From the NCBI GenBank assembly GCA_965116595.1, contig OZ220708.1, forward strand, positions 1,240,001-1,304,000: a stretch of DNA of 64,000 nucleotides, in the 5' to 3' direction. The DNA comes from G963663315 sp963668255 (lineage in GTDB: Bacteria; Pseudomonadota; Gammaproteobacteria; Arenicellales; Poriferihabitantaceae). This document shows, piece by piece, positions 41,751 to 51,234 of the stretch. The notes below the pieces were generated by a model. It had not been told where the DNA came from, did no database searches, and saw only the letters and a program-made list of their open reading frames with translations. How positions within the stretch are numbered: position 1 is the stretch's first letter; the number at the start of each line of letters is the position of its first letter. The position numbers and the translations under genes are program-made.

Positions 41751-42844
41751 CAGGCTCTCAAACCCGGCAGCAGCCTCAAGTTACGGCTACGCCTTTCGAA
41801 GAAATAAACGGCAACAGTTAAAAACAGCAGATGAATTGCCCACAGCGAAAGATGCGGGTGCAACACCCCGCGTCGTATCAGAGCAATACCCAGCCCAATC
41901 GCATTGAAGTAAGAAAAGTAGACAAGTAATGCCGTAATCATTCCGGGAAATCTCTTGTTTCTGTAGGAAGTGGAAGAAAAACAGAGCGCAAAAATCATCA
42001 GCACCGGTAACATGGCGATTTTCGAGATTCTCCAATGTAGTTCACCCGCGGCCTCTCGCAAGCGTCCCGATTGCTCAAGCAGGGTGGTCGTAGGGCGAGC
42101 CTTGACCGGCAGTCCAATATTGTTGGCGCTCGGTCGTGGTTTCAATCGAATGGCATAAGACTCGAAATCCAGCGCCGTATATTGGCTGTCTCCGGCGGCG
42201 CCACTGTATCGGGAGCCATCAGTGAGCACCAGAAAGTCGGCATTGGTTTGATCATCTATGGTTTTGTAGCCAGTCTCGGCAACGACGACATCATCCTGAT
42301 TTTCGCCTGCGGTATAAATGAAGATATTTCTGAATGTGCCGATTTCCGTGTCATGGCTTTCCACGAAATAAATGCCTTTGCCACGGTTGGTTTCGGTAAA
42401 TACTCCTGGGATAATACCAGTGACATCAGAACGGTTTTTATAGTTGAACTCGATTACATGCCCGGCTTCGGCCGATAGTGGAGAAAGATAGAATGATAAG
42501 GCGCCGACCACGGAACCCACAATCATAAACAGCACAATGACGGGGCGAATGAACGTTGCCAATCCCATACCGCAGGCGCCGATAACAGTGAGTTCGTTAT
42601 CGCGAATCCATCTGCCCATGACCAGTAATATGGAAATATAAATAACCAATGGTACAATCAGGTCGAGATAGGTAATCATCTTGAGCGACAACAAAACAAA
42701 AACCCTGTCCATGGCAATGATTCCCTCAGCTGCCTGATCCAGGAAGCCAACCAGACGGATAACGAAAAATATTGAAACCAGAATAGTGGCAACCCCGGCA
42801 CAGGTTTGTAAAACCTCGCGGATGAAGGCCCGATGGATAATCAT
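41750..42844 (-). CDS. lptF: LPS export ABC transporter permease LptF
   Basis: Partner permease of LptG, 364 residues with the same six-helix plus jellyroll plan. It starts MIIHRAFIREVLQTCAGVATILVSIFFVIRL and has DNELTVIGACGMGLATFIRPV, the segment that contacts LptB. It diverges from pepA across a 75-base gap, the arrangement found in many gammaproteobacteria. Confidence 0.95.
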   Translation of the reverse strand: MIIHRAFIREVLQTCAGVATILVSIFFVIRLVGFLDQAAEGIIAMDRVFVLLSLKMITYLDLIVPLVIYISILLVMGRWIRDNELTVIGACGMGLATFIRPVIVLFMIVGSVVGALSFYLSPLSAEAGHVIEFNYKNRSDVTGIIPGVFTETNRGKGIYFVESHDTEIGTFRNIFIYTAGENQDDVVVAETGYKTIDDQTNADFLVLTDGSRYSGAAGDSQYTALDFESYAIRLKPRPSANNIGLPVKARPTTTLLEQSGRLREAAGELHWRISKIAMLPVLMIFALCFSSTSYRNKRFPGMITALLVYFSYFNAIGLGIALIRRGVLHPHLSLWAIHLLFLTVAVYFFERRSRNLRLLPGLRA

Positions 42845-42919
42845 GCAGGTTTTATAATGATAGAATCATGTTGATGAATAGACCGCTCTATTCTACGTAA
42901 TATCAACCGAGACATTAAT

Positions 42920-44413
42920 ATGGAATTCTCTGCGAAGACATTGAATCTGATCAAGCAGCCTTCACAATGCATTGTTGCAGGTGTTTATGGAGCGGGCAAG
43001 CCCGGATTATCACCATCTGCCAGAGTTCTCGACAAGGCGACAGGAAAGCAGTTAAGCAAATTGCTTGCCCAGGGGGACTTGTCGGGCAAACCCGGTTCCA
43101 CACTCATGGTATATGGTCCGCGGGAAGTAAATGCACAAAGAATATTACTGCTCGGTCTCGGCAAGGAGAATGAGTTGACAAGTCAGGTCATTCGCAAAGC
43201 CGTGGTTGCGGCAATCAAGCAACTCGACAATGGAAATATTAAATCCGCAGACCTGGCTCTGCTCGATGCATTCGATGATGGCCCGGACGTGACCCGCCAG
43301 ACCAGGAACATGGTCGAAGCCATTGATGCAGCGCTCTATCGGTATGATGAAACAAAGAGCGGCAGGAAAAAAGCGCGCACGTTGAAGAAAGTAAACATCA
43401 TTGCCGGCCGGTCCAGACTGGCGGCAGCAAAGCAGGGTGTTGTCGAGGGCTCCGCGATTGCCCGGGGTGTCAGTTATTGCCGGATGATTTCTGACCTGCC
43501 TGGCAATATATGTACTCCCGGCTATCTTGCCCGTCAGGCGCAATCACTGCAGAAAAAACACAAGATCAAAACCACCGTGCTTGACGAAGCACAAATGAAA
43601 CGCTTGAAAATGGGTTCGTTGCTATCAGTATCCAGAGGCAGTCGCGAACCGGCGAAATTGATTGTGATGGAATATAAAGAAGGTGATCCTGAAGATAATC
43701 CAGTGGTTCTGGTTGGCAAAGGACTGACTTTCGACGCCGGAGGAATATCGATCAAGCCATCGGCTGCCATGGATGAAATGAAGTACGACATGTGTGGTGG
43801 CGCCAGCGTATTTGGCGCACTGATTGCAGTATCGCAAATGAAGTTGCCAATCAACGTGGTCGGACTAATCCCGAGCAGCGAAAACCTGCCCGATGGCGCG
43901 GCCAACAAACCTGGCGATATTGTAAAGAGCATGTCCGGTACGACCATCGAAATACTCAATACCGATGCCGAAGGCCGACTGATTCTGTGTGATGCCCTGA
44001 CTTATGCGGAACGGTATAAACCGGTAGCAGTGGTGGATGTTGCAACCTTGACTGGCGCCTGTATCATTGCCCTGGGCCACCATGCAAGCGGATTGTTCAG
44101 TAACAGTGACAAACTGGCTGAACAGTTGCTGGCTGCTGGTGAAGACACCGGCGACAGAGCCTGGAGGCTGCCGCTTTGGGAGGAATATTCGAATCAGCTA
44201 AAAAGCAATTTTGCAGATTTGGCCAATATCGGTGGTCGAAGTGCGGGCTCCGTGACCGCGGCCTGCTTTTTGAAGCACTTCACCGAAAAATATGACTGGG
44301 CCCATCTTGATATTGCTGGAACGGCCTGGAAATCGGGTGACTCGAAGGGCGCGACTGGCCGACCTGTCCCCTTGTTGGTAGAGTTTTTGATGAAGCGGGC
44401 CAACCAGAATTAA
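42920..44413 (+). CDS. pepA: leucyl aminopeptidase (M17 family)
   Basis: Two-metal cytosolic aminopeptidase, 497 residues, hexameric in relatives; PepA also binds DNA in E. coli. The N-terminal macro-like domain runs to about 165. The catalytic domain has VGKGLTFDAGGISIKPSAAMDEMKYDM (metal Lys and Asp) and the family signature NTDAEGRLIL with metal Asp and Glu. Divergent from lptF, with TATAAT at 42853-42858 as a possible -10. It is followed by valS after 62 bases; holC, which usually lies between them, is absent. Confidence 0.96.
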   Translation: MEFSAKTLNLIKQPSQCIVAGVYGAGKPGLSPSARVLDKATGKQLSKLLAQGDLSGKPGSTLMVYGPREVNAQRILLLGLGKENELTSQVIRKAVVAAIKQLDNGNIKSADLALLDAFDDGPDVTRQTRNMVEAIDAALYRYDETKSGRKKARTLKKVNIIAGRSRLAAAKQGVVEGSAIARGVSYCRMISDLPGNICTPGYLARQAQSLQKKHKIKTTVLDEAQMKRLKMGSLLSVSRGSREPAKLIVMEYKEGDPEDNPVVLVGKGLTFDAGGISIKPSAAMDEMKYDMCGGASVFGALIAVSQMKLPINVVGLIPSSENLPDGAANKPGDIVKSMSGTTIEILNTDAEGRLILCDALTYAERYKPVAVVDVATLTGACIIALGHHASGLFSNSDKLAEQLLAAGEDTGDRAWRLPLWEEYSNQLKSNFADLANIGGRSAGSVTAACFLKHFTEKYDWAHLDIAGTAWKSGDSKGATGRPVPLLVEFLMKRANQN

Positions 44414-44475
44414 AACGGCGCTGTCATCAATACCGACATCATGCAGGCCGAACACCCGTTGGATTTCCTGAACAA

Positions 44476-47352
44476 GTGACCATCGACAAGTCCTACAATC
44501 CCCATCAAGTCGAAACCAGGTGGTATGACTACTGGGAGAAAGCCGGTCACTTCGCGCCTTCAGGTACCGTTTCCGACGCGTATTGCATCGTAATTCCCCC
44601 ACCAAACGTCACCGGCAGCCTGCACATGGGCCATGCTTTCCAGGATACGATTATGGATGCCCTGATTCGCTACCATCGTATGCGGGGTGACAATACGCTT
44701 TGGCAGCCAGGTATGGACCACGCAGGTATCGCGACCCAGATGGTGGTCGAACGGTTGATAAATGCAGAAGGGAAAACACGCCATGACTATGGCCGCGAAA
44801 ATTTCATAGAGAAAATCTGGCAGTGGAAAAATGAATCCGGCGGCATGATTACCAGCCAACTGAGACGGATGGGGGCATCTGCTGATTGGGAGCATGAGCG
44901 GTTCACCATGGACCAGGGACTAAGCCGCGCGGTCAGTGAAGTATTCGTACAGCTATATAACGAAGGCATTATTTATCGTGGCAAGCGACTGGTGAACTGG
45001 GACCCGGTGCTGCATACCGCACTGTCCGATCTCGAAGTCCTGTCCCGGGAGGAAGACGGCAGCCTGTGGCATTTGCGCTATCCGATTGCAGATGGTGATG
45101 GCTATCTTACTGTGGCCACCACGCGGCCGGAAACCATGCTGGGAGATAGCGCTGTCGCAGTCCACCCTGATGATGAGAAATACAGGGCGCTGATCGGCAA
45201 ATGGGTTGAGCTTCCATTGACTGGACGTCAGATTCCGGTCATCGCTGATCACTATGTGGATCCAGGTTTTGGCTCCGGTTGTGTGAAAATCACTCCTGCC
45301 CACGATTTCAATGACTATCAGGTATGGACCCGACACAGGGATACCCGATCAATCCATGAACAAATCCACCAGGGGTTGATCAATGTATTCACCGCAGATG
45401 CCAACATACGGGAAAACATCAACGATAAGGATCTGCACGAAGGCGAATTGATTCCAGCGAACTATGTCGGCCTGGACAGGTTTGCGGCAAGAGACGCGAT
45501 CATTGCCGATCTTCGTCAACAGGGCCTGCTGGACAGAATAGACGATCACAAACTGATGGTTCCCAGAGGAGACCGCACAGGGGCGGTGGTCGAGCCGTTT
45601 CTGACCGACCAGTGGTATGTCGACCTTACCCGTGAAACCCTTGATGATGGTCGACCGGGCGGAAAGACCCGAATAGTAATGCCGGCGATTGATGCGGTGA
45701 AAAGCGGGGCCATTGAATTTGTTCCATCTAACTGGAGCAAAACCTATTTTCAATGGATGGAGAATATCGAAGACTGGTGCATTTCGCGTCAAATATGGTG
45801 GGGGCATAGAATCCCTGCATGGTATGACGAAAACGGAAATATCTTCGTGGGCATGGATGAATCGGCGGTCAGGGCAAAATACAATATTGCCGATGAGGTT
45901 GAATTGCAGCAGGACGAAGATGTGCTGGATACCTGGTTCAGTTCGGCATTATGGCCATTCTCCACGCTGGGCTGGCCTTCGATCACAGATCGGCTGAATA
46001 CATTTTATCCAACCAGTGTGTTGGTGACGGGTTTTGACATCATCTTCTTCTGGGTGGCAAGAATGATCATGTTTGGAATACGGTTCATGCACCAGGCGCC
46101 GTTTCATCAGGTATATATTCATGGCCTGATTCGTGATTCGCATGGACAGAAAATGTCGAAATCCAAGGGCAATGTGCTCGACCCGATTGACCTGATCGAT
46201 GGAATCGAGCTTGAAGCACTGGTGGAGAAGCGAATACAAGGTATGATGCAACCCCACCTGAGGGAAAAAATAGAGCAGCAAACACGCCAGGACTTTCCGG
46301 ATGGTATCCCGAGTTTTGGCACAGATGCGTTACGCTTCACTTTCATGGCACTGGCATCAAATGGCCGCGACATCAATTTTGATCTCGGCAGGACTGAGGG
46401 TTATCGCAATTTCTGTAACAAAATCTGGAATGCGGCACGTTTCGTATTGATCAATACGCAGGAGCATGACTGCGGCCAGTCCGGCAGCGATGTGATGCTG
46501 TCAATGGTCGACAAGTGGATGATATCGCAGTTGCAACGCAGTGAGCAGAAGGTGCAGGAATCAATGGAGAGCTATCGTTTTGATCTGGCTGCCCAGGAAG
46601 TCCATGATCTGATCTGGAACAAATATTGCGGCTGGTATCTCGAGTTGAGCAAACCGGTACTGAACAACTCCGACAGTGCGCCGGCATTACAGGCTGGTAG
46701 CCGACGAACCCTGGTCCGCGTGTTCGAGGCGATTTTGCGATTGGTTCATCCGTTCATGCCGTTTATCACCGAGGAAATCTGGCAGCAGATTTCGCCTTTG
46801 GCAGGCAAGAGAGGTGAAACCATAATGACTCAGCCTTACCCCAGGTACGACTCATCCCGAATCGATCGCAATGCGGAGCATGAAATGGGCTGGGTAATGC
46901 AATTCATCCTCGGTATCAGGAAAATAAAAGGCGAGATGGATGTTTCGCCCGGTCGATGCGTACCGGTTTTATTGGCTGGGGCCACGTCGCGGGATCTGGA
47001 ATTGCTGGAGAGGAATCGGGCATATCTTGATGCAGGGGGTAAAATCGAAAGCATAGTTGTGCTTGCTGAGGCGGATACCGAACCCGAGTCGGCAGTAGTC
47101 ATTGCAGGAGATATGAAGATATTGATCCCCATTGCCGGGTTGATTGACAAGCAGGCAGAAACAGACCGTCTCGGTAAACAGGCGCAACAGATTGACTGTG
47201 AGCTTGTTCGGATCAGTGGAAAATTGGACAATAGGCAGTTTATCGATAAGGCGCCCAGGCAGGTGGTCGAAAAACAAAAACAAAAATTGATTGATCTTGA
47301 ATCGAAACGCCGGGTCATCAAACAACAGTTGGAAAAGATTTCTTCCCTGTAG
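44476..47352 (+). CDS. valS: valyl-tRNA synthetase
   Basis: Class I synthetase, 958 residues, charging tRNA-Val. GTG start at 44476 gives the normal MTIDKSYNPHQVETRWYDYW beginning. HIGH-like motif GSLHMGHAF at residues 47-55, the editing CP1 domain with VATTRPETMLGDSAVAV, and KMSKSKGNVLDPIDLI. The C-terminal coiled coil (EKQKQKLIDLESKRRVIKQQLEKI) is typical of ValS. Insertion around IEQQTRQDFPDGIPSFGTDALR fits the gammaproteobacterial form. Confidence 0.98.
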   Translation: MTIDKSYNPHQVETRWYDYWEKAGHFAPSGTVSDAYCIVIPPPNVTGSLHMGHAFQDTIMDALIRYHRMRGDNTLWQPGMDHAGIATQMVVERLINAEGKTRHDYGRENFIEKIWQWKNESGGMITSQLRRMGASADWEHERFTMDQGLSRAVSEVFVQLYNEGIIYRGKRLVNWDPVLHTALSDLEVLSREEDGSLWHLRYPIADGDGYLTVATTRPETMLGDSAVAVHPDDEKYRALIGKWVELPLTGRQIPVIADHYVDPGFGSGCVKITPAHDFNDYQVWTRHRDTRSIHEQIHQGLINVFTADANIRENINDKDLHEGELIPANYVGLDRFAARDAIIADLRQQGLLDRIDDHKLMVPRGDRTGAVVEPFLTDQWYVDLTRETLDDGRPGGKTRIVMPAIDAVKSGAIEFVPSNWSKTYFQWMENIEDWCISRQIWWGHRIPAWYDENGNIFVGMDESAVRAKYNIADEVELQQDEDVLDTWFSSALWPFSTLGWPSITDRLNTFYPTSVLVTGFDIIFFWVARMIMFGIRFMHQAPFHQVYIHGLIRDSHGQKMSKSKGNVLDPIDLIDGIELEALVEKRIQGMMQPHLREKIEQQTRQDFPDGIPSFGTDALRFTFMALASNGRDINFDLGRTEGYRNFCNKIWNAARFVLINTQEHDCGQSGSDVMLSMVDKWMISQLQRSEQKVQESMESYRFDLAAQEVHDLIWNKYCGWYLELSKPVLNNSDSAPALQAGSRRTLVRVFEAILRLVHPFMPFITEEIWQQISPLAGKRGETIMTQPYPRYDSSRIDRNAEHEMGWVMQFILGIRKIKGEMDVSPGRCVPVLLAGATSRDLELLERNRAYLDAGGKIESIVVLAEADTEPESAVVIAGDMKILIPIAGLIDKQAETDRLGKQAQQIDCELVRISGKLDNRQFIDKAPRQVVEKQKQKLIDLESKRRVIKQQLEKISSL

Positions 47353-47372
47353 AATCAGGAGGCAACATCCAT

Positions 47373-47390
47373 ATCACACCGTTTTGTGAT
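47373..47390. promoter_or_regulatory. palindrome between valS and fabA
   Basis: ATCACA (47373-47378) and TGTGAT (47385-47390) form a perfect inverted repeat with 6 bases between, about 95 bases before the fabA start. It could be a weak hairpin behind valS or an operator for fabA. Its arms are reversed relative to a CRP site. Confidence 0.4.
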
Positions 47391-47485
47391 GTCGAATCAT
47401 AGAACCAATGATTGATAGGAAACAGGTCATGAACAAGGTAAGATTTAACACAGGATATTTCATTGGTTGACTTGTAGACCCGGAC

Positions 47486-48010
47486 ATGAATTTGAGCCTG
47501 AATAAAAACCAGTACAGCAAGGAGGAACTGCTTGCCTGCGCTCACGGTGAGTTGTTTGGTTCCGGCAACGCACAGTTGCCTCTGCCGAACATGTTGATGT
47601 TTGACCGCATAACCCATATCGATGATGACGGTGGGGAATTCGGCAAGGGATGTGTTGTTGCCGAACTGGATATTGTTCCGGACTTGTGGTTTTTCGACTG
47701 TCATTTCGAAGGAGACCCGGTTATGCCAGGTTGTCTGGGCGTGGATGCATTGTGGCAACTGGTCGGCTTTTCCCTGGGTTGGAGAGGGGGCAAGGGCAAT
47801 GGTCGGGCACTGGGCTCCGGTGAAACGAGATTCAGTGGACAAATAACCCCTGACAATAATCTGGTGACTTACAGAATCGATTTCAGACGGGTGGTTATGC
47901 GCAGCCTGGTGATGGGGATTGCAGATGGAGTGGTTTTGGTGGATGGCAGGCAGGTATATGTCTGCAAGGATCTGCGGGTAGGGCTTTTTCAAAATGTGGA
48001 CAAATTTTGA
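47486..48010 (+). CDS. fabA: 3-hydroxydecanoyl-ACP dehydratase/isomerase
   Basis: Bifunctional enzyme that starts unsaturated fatty acid synthesis under anaerobic or general conditions by making cis-3-decenoyl-ACP. 174 residues, standard length. Active-site His73 lies in FFDCHFEGDPVMPG and Asp87 in CLGVDALWQLVGF. The C-terminal YVCKDLRVGLF is typical. fabB follows after 25 bases; the fabA-fabB pair is a gammaproteobacterial and alphaproteobacterial arrangement. Confidence 0.97.
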   Translation: MNLSLNKNQYSKEELLACAHGELFGSGNAQLPLPNMLMFDRITHIDDDGGEFGKGCVVAELDIVPDLWFFDCHFEGDPVMPGCLGVDALWQLVGFSLGWRGGKGNGRALGSGETRFSGQITPDNNLVTYRIDFRRVVMRSLVMGIADGVVLVDGRQVYVCKDLRVGLFQNVDKF

Positions 48011-48035
48011 ATTGTTAAAGTGTGGTGAGTTTTAA

Positions 48036-49250
48036 ATGAAAAGAGTAGTAATAACCGGTTTCGGTATCGTTTGCAGCCTGGGAAATAACAAGGATGAAGT
48101 GAAAAACGCACTGATGTCGGGACAATCAGGCATCGTTAATTGTGATGAATATGCCGAACTCGGTATGCGCAGCCAGGTCCATGGCGCCATCAACATTGAT
48201 GCAAAGTCGATAATTGACCGAAAGCTATACCGTTTTATGGGAGATGCAGCCGCCTATGGTTACATTGCCATGCAGGAGGCGATAGCTCATTCGGGACTTG
48301 AAAATGGAATGGTCAGCAGCGAACGAACCGGGCTGCTGCTTGGAACCGGTGGCGCCTCGCCTGAAAATATTGTCAAGGCTGCCGATGCATTACGCGAGCG
48401 CGGTGTCAAACGTGTCGGCCCTTACATGGTGACAAAAACCATGGCGAGTACGATCCCCGCATGTGTCGGTACTGCATTCAGGATAAAGGGGGTCTCCTAT
48501 TCAATCAGCTCAGCCTGCGCTACCAGTGCCCATTGCATAGGTCATGGTGCAGAACTGATTCAGCTCGGGAAACAGGATATCGTGTTCGCCGGAGGCGGCG
48601 AAGAAGTTCACTGGTCGTTATCGGTACTGTTTGATGGCATGGGCGCCCTGTCCTCGAATTACAATGAAACTCCGCAAAAGGCATCCAGACCCTACGACCG
48701 TGACAGGGATGGATTCGTCATTTCGGGAGGGGCGGGCGTGGTTGTGCTTGAAGAACTTGAACACGCCAGAAGAAGAGGAGCGAACATTTGCGCTGAACTG
48801 GTGGGCTATGGGGCGACTTCTGACGGATTCGATATGGTACAGCCATCGGGCGAAGGTGCGGCCCGATGTATGAAACAGGCGATACAGAAACTGGAAAAAC
48901 CGGTAGAGTATGTCAATGCCCATGGCACCAGTACTCCGGCCGGGGACATCAAGGAACTGGAGGCGATTGCCGATGTTTTCGGCGATGATTGCCCGCCCAT
49001 CAGCGCCACCAAATCGCTGAGCGGTCATGCGTTGGGCGCCGCCGGTGTAAACGAATCGATTTATACCCTGCTGATGATGGAGCATGGCTTTATAGCGGGC
49101 ACTGCCAACATCAGGAATCTGGACCAGCAGGCACAGGGATTCCCGATCATGGTCGAAACCAGAACGGATTTGACCCTTGATGTCGCGATGTCCAACAGCT
49201 TTGGATTCGGCGGCACAAATTGTTCACTGGTCTTTCAGGGCTGGCAATAA
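48036..49250 (+). CDS. fabB: beta-ketoacyl-ACP synthase I
   Basis: Condensing enzyme that elongates the cis-unsaturated intermediate from FabA. 404 residues with the thiolase fold. Nucleophile Cys161 in SISSACATSAHCIGH, catalytic histidines in EYVNAHGTSTPAGD and KSLSGHALGAAG, and the C-terminal SNSFGFGGTNCSLVF. In an operon with fabA. Confidence 0.97.
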   Translation: MKRVVITGFGIVCSLGNNKDEVKNALMSGQSGIVNCDEYAELGMRSQVHGAINIDAKSIIDRKLYRFMGDAAAYGYIAMQEAIAHSGLENGMVSSERTGLLLGTGGASPENIVKAADALRERGVKRVGPYMVTKTMASTIPACVGTAFRIKGVSYSISSACATSAHCIGHGAELIQLGKQDIVFAGGGEEVHWSLSVLFDGMGALSSNYNETPQKASRPYDRDRDGFVISGGAGVVVLEELEHARRRGANICAELVGYGATSDGFDMVQPSGEGAARCMKQAIQKLEKPVEYVNAHGTSTPAGDIKELEAIADVFGDDCPPISATKSLSGHALGAAGVNESIYTLLMMEHGFIAGTANIRNLDQQAQGFPIMVETRTDLTLDVAMSNSFGFGGTNCSLVFQGWQ

Positions 49251-49302
49251 ATAAGGACCGGAGTCGTCGATACGCAACCAGTCGGCCAAAGGTGGTTGTG
49301 TC

Positions 49303-50373
49303 ATGAGGTACCGTGACCGAAAACAGATAACCGTCTGGCTGATTGCCTGTGCCGCCCTCGTGTTCATCATGGTTGTGCTGGGTGGCGCGGTGAGGTTGAC
49401 CGGCTCTGGACTGTCGATCGTGGATTGGCAGCCCTTGATGGGAAGCATCCCGCCATTGAATGAACATGCATGGAATCAGGCGTTTGAACAATATCGGCAA
49501 TTTCCTGAATACAAACTGATCAATCACTCGATCACACTGGCAGAGTTCAGGTTCATTTATCTGATGGAATATGCTCATCGCCTGTTGGGAAGACTGATCG
49601 GACTGATATTTTTAGCGCCTTTCCTGATATTCCTTTTCTTGAGAAAATTACCGGCTGGATTGACCACAAAACTCTGGCTGCTTTTTCTGTTGGGTGCTGT
49701 GCAGGGAGTAATGGGCTGGTACATGGTTAAGAGTGGCCTGGTTGATATTCCCGCTGTCAGCCAATATCGGCTGACTGTGCACCTGATCATTGCCGTGGTG
49801 ATTTATGCTTACATGGTTCGCCTTATCGTCGGATTGCATTCGAAACACCTGTCCTGTTCAAAATCCGCGGCCAGGCTCGGGCCGGTTTTGCTGGGGATGA
49901 TTCTGCTGATGATCTGCAGCGGCGGTTTTGTTGCAGGCACCCACGCGGGGTTTATTTACAACACCTTTCCAATGATGGGTGAGCAGTGGATTCCTGATCA
50001 GCTTCTGGCGATATCACCGGGTTGGAAGAATCTCTTCGAGAACCCGGTTACTATTCAGTTTATTCATCGTTGTCTGGCGGCGGCGCTGTTGATCCTGATC
50101 GTTTTGTATGCCGGTATACTGGCCAGGCACCGGCATTATATGATCAGGGGTTGCGCCATCGCCGTCTTTCTGGCCGGGGTGGCCCAGGTGATGCTTGGCA
50201 TCGCCGCGCTACTGCTAAAGGTTCCCGTTGCGCTGGGTGTGGCCCACCAGGCCGGTGCGCTGATTCTTTTGACAGCGGTGCTCGTCGCTGTATTTTCAGG
50301 TCATCCGCCTGTTTGCGGCGCCCGGCAAAACAAAGCCGTGGCGGCATATCCCCGATATCTGGAACATTCCTGA
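49303..50373 (+). CDS. ctaA: heme A synthase (COX15/CtaA family)
   Basis: 356-residue membrane protein with eight predicted helices in two similar halves. It converts heme O to heme A for aa3-type oxidases. Conserved marks are GGAVRLTGSGLSIVDWQPLMGSIPP split over residues 26-50, EYAHRLLGRLIG with a heme-ligand His, and FIHRCLAAALL and VALGVAHQAGALIL in the second half. This is the long COX15-like form without the Cys pair of Bacillus CtaA. No cox genes are adjacent, so the oxidase must be encoded elsewhere. Confidence 0.93.
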   Translation: MRYRDRKQITVWLIACAALVFIMVVLGGAVRLTGSGLSIVDWQPLMGSIPPLNEHAWNQAFEQYRQFPEYKLINHSITLAEFRFIYLMEYAHRLLGRLIGLIFLAPFLIFLFLRKLPAGLTTKLWLLFLLGAVQGVMGWYMVKSGLVDIPAVSQYRLTVHLIIAVVIYAYMVRLIVGLHSKHLSCSKSAARLGPVLLGMILLMICSGGFVAGTHAGFIYNTFPMMGEQWIPDQLLAISPGWKNLFENPVTIQFIHRCLAAALLILIVLYAGILARHRHYMIRGCAIAVFLAGVAQVMLGIAALLLKVPVALGVAHQAGALILLTAVLVAVFSGHPPVCGARQNKAVAAYPRYLEHS

Positions 50374-50380
50374 TCCGTTG

Positions 50381-51220
50381 CTAACCGTTTGCCAACCGGT
50401 CGGCATGGAATCGGATATGATCTCCAATAAATGAAGCGATAAAGAAATAACTGTGGTCGTAACCGGGCTGTATTCTCAGGTCAAGCGGCTGCCCGGCTTT
50501 TTCACAAGCCTGTCGCAGTAGCTCGGGTTTGAGCTGATTTTGCAGAAAATCATCTGCCGTGCCCTGATCCACCAGAATTTCTCCGCTGCGCCAGCCCTGT
50601 TCAATCAGGCATACCGAATCGTATTGTTGCCATGAGTCATGATCATTACCGAGGTAACCGGACAGCGCTTTCTGCCCCCACGGGCAGTTAACCGGCGAGC
50701 AGATCGGTGAAAATGCTGAAATCGATTTATAGATTTGCGGGTTTTTCAGCCCGATGACGAGAGCCCCATGTCCACCCATCGAATGCCCCGTTATACCCTG
50801 GGCATCCTGCCTTGCCGGGAAATGTTCAAACACCAGCGACGGCAACTCTCTGGTGACGTAACTGTACATTCGGTAGTTCCTGTCCCAGGGCGGTTGTGTC
50901 GCATCGACATAGAATCCGGCGCCGGAGCCGAAATCATAGTCATCATCTTCGCCCTGAATGCCGGCTCCGCGCGGGCTGGTATCGGGGGCGATCAGGATCA
51001 GATTATGCTCTGCCGCAAATCGTTGCGCACCCGCCTTTACGCTGAAATTTTCTTCCGTGCAGGTTAGGCCCGACAGGTACCACAAGACGGGCAACGCGAC
51101 GCTCTTTGCCATGCCCGGCTGAAATACCGAGAATTGCATCGCTGTTCCGGTCTCAATCGAATCATGACGATATACGCCATGGACGCCGCCAAAGCAGCGT
51201 TGTTCACTCAGGGTTTTCAA
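50381..51220 (-). CDS. fghA: S-formylglutathione hydrolase
   Basis: Serine esterase, 279 residues, that hydrolyses S-formylglutathione to formate and glutathione, completing formaldehyde oxidation. The nucleophile is in GHSMGGHGALV near residue 150. The charge relay Asp is in DQGTADDFL and the His in GYDHSYFFIASFI. The N-terminal EQRCFGGVHGVYRHDS and LSGLTCTEENFSVKAGAQR are family constants. It follows frmA on the same strand after 14 bases. Confidence 0.96.
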   Translation of the reverse strand: MKTLSEQRCFGGVHGVYRHDSIETGTAMQFSVFQPGMAKSVALPVLWYLSGLTCTEENFSVKAGAQRFAAEHNLILIAPDTSPRGAGIQGEDDDYDFGSGAGFYVDATQPPWDRNYRMYSYVTRELPSLVFEHFPARQDAQGITGHSMGGHGALVIGLKNPQIYKSISAFSPICSPVNCPWGQKALSGYLGNDHDSWQQYDSVCLIEQGWRSGEILVDQGTADDFLQNQLKPELLRQACEKAGQPLDLRIQPGYDHSYFFIASFIGDHIRFHADRLANG

Positions 51221-51234
51221 GGTTGATTCCGGAA

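Noticed and set aside
47373..47390. CRP binding site
   Set aside because: The CRP consensus is TGTGA-N6-TCACA; here the arms are the other way round (ATCACA-N6-TGTGAT).
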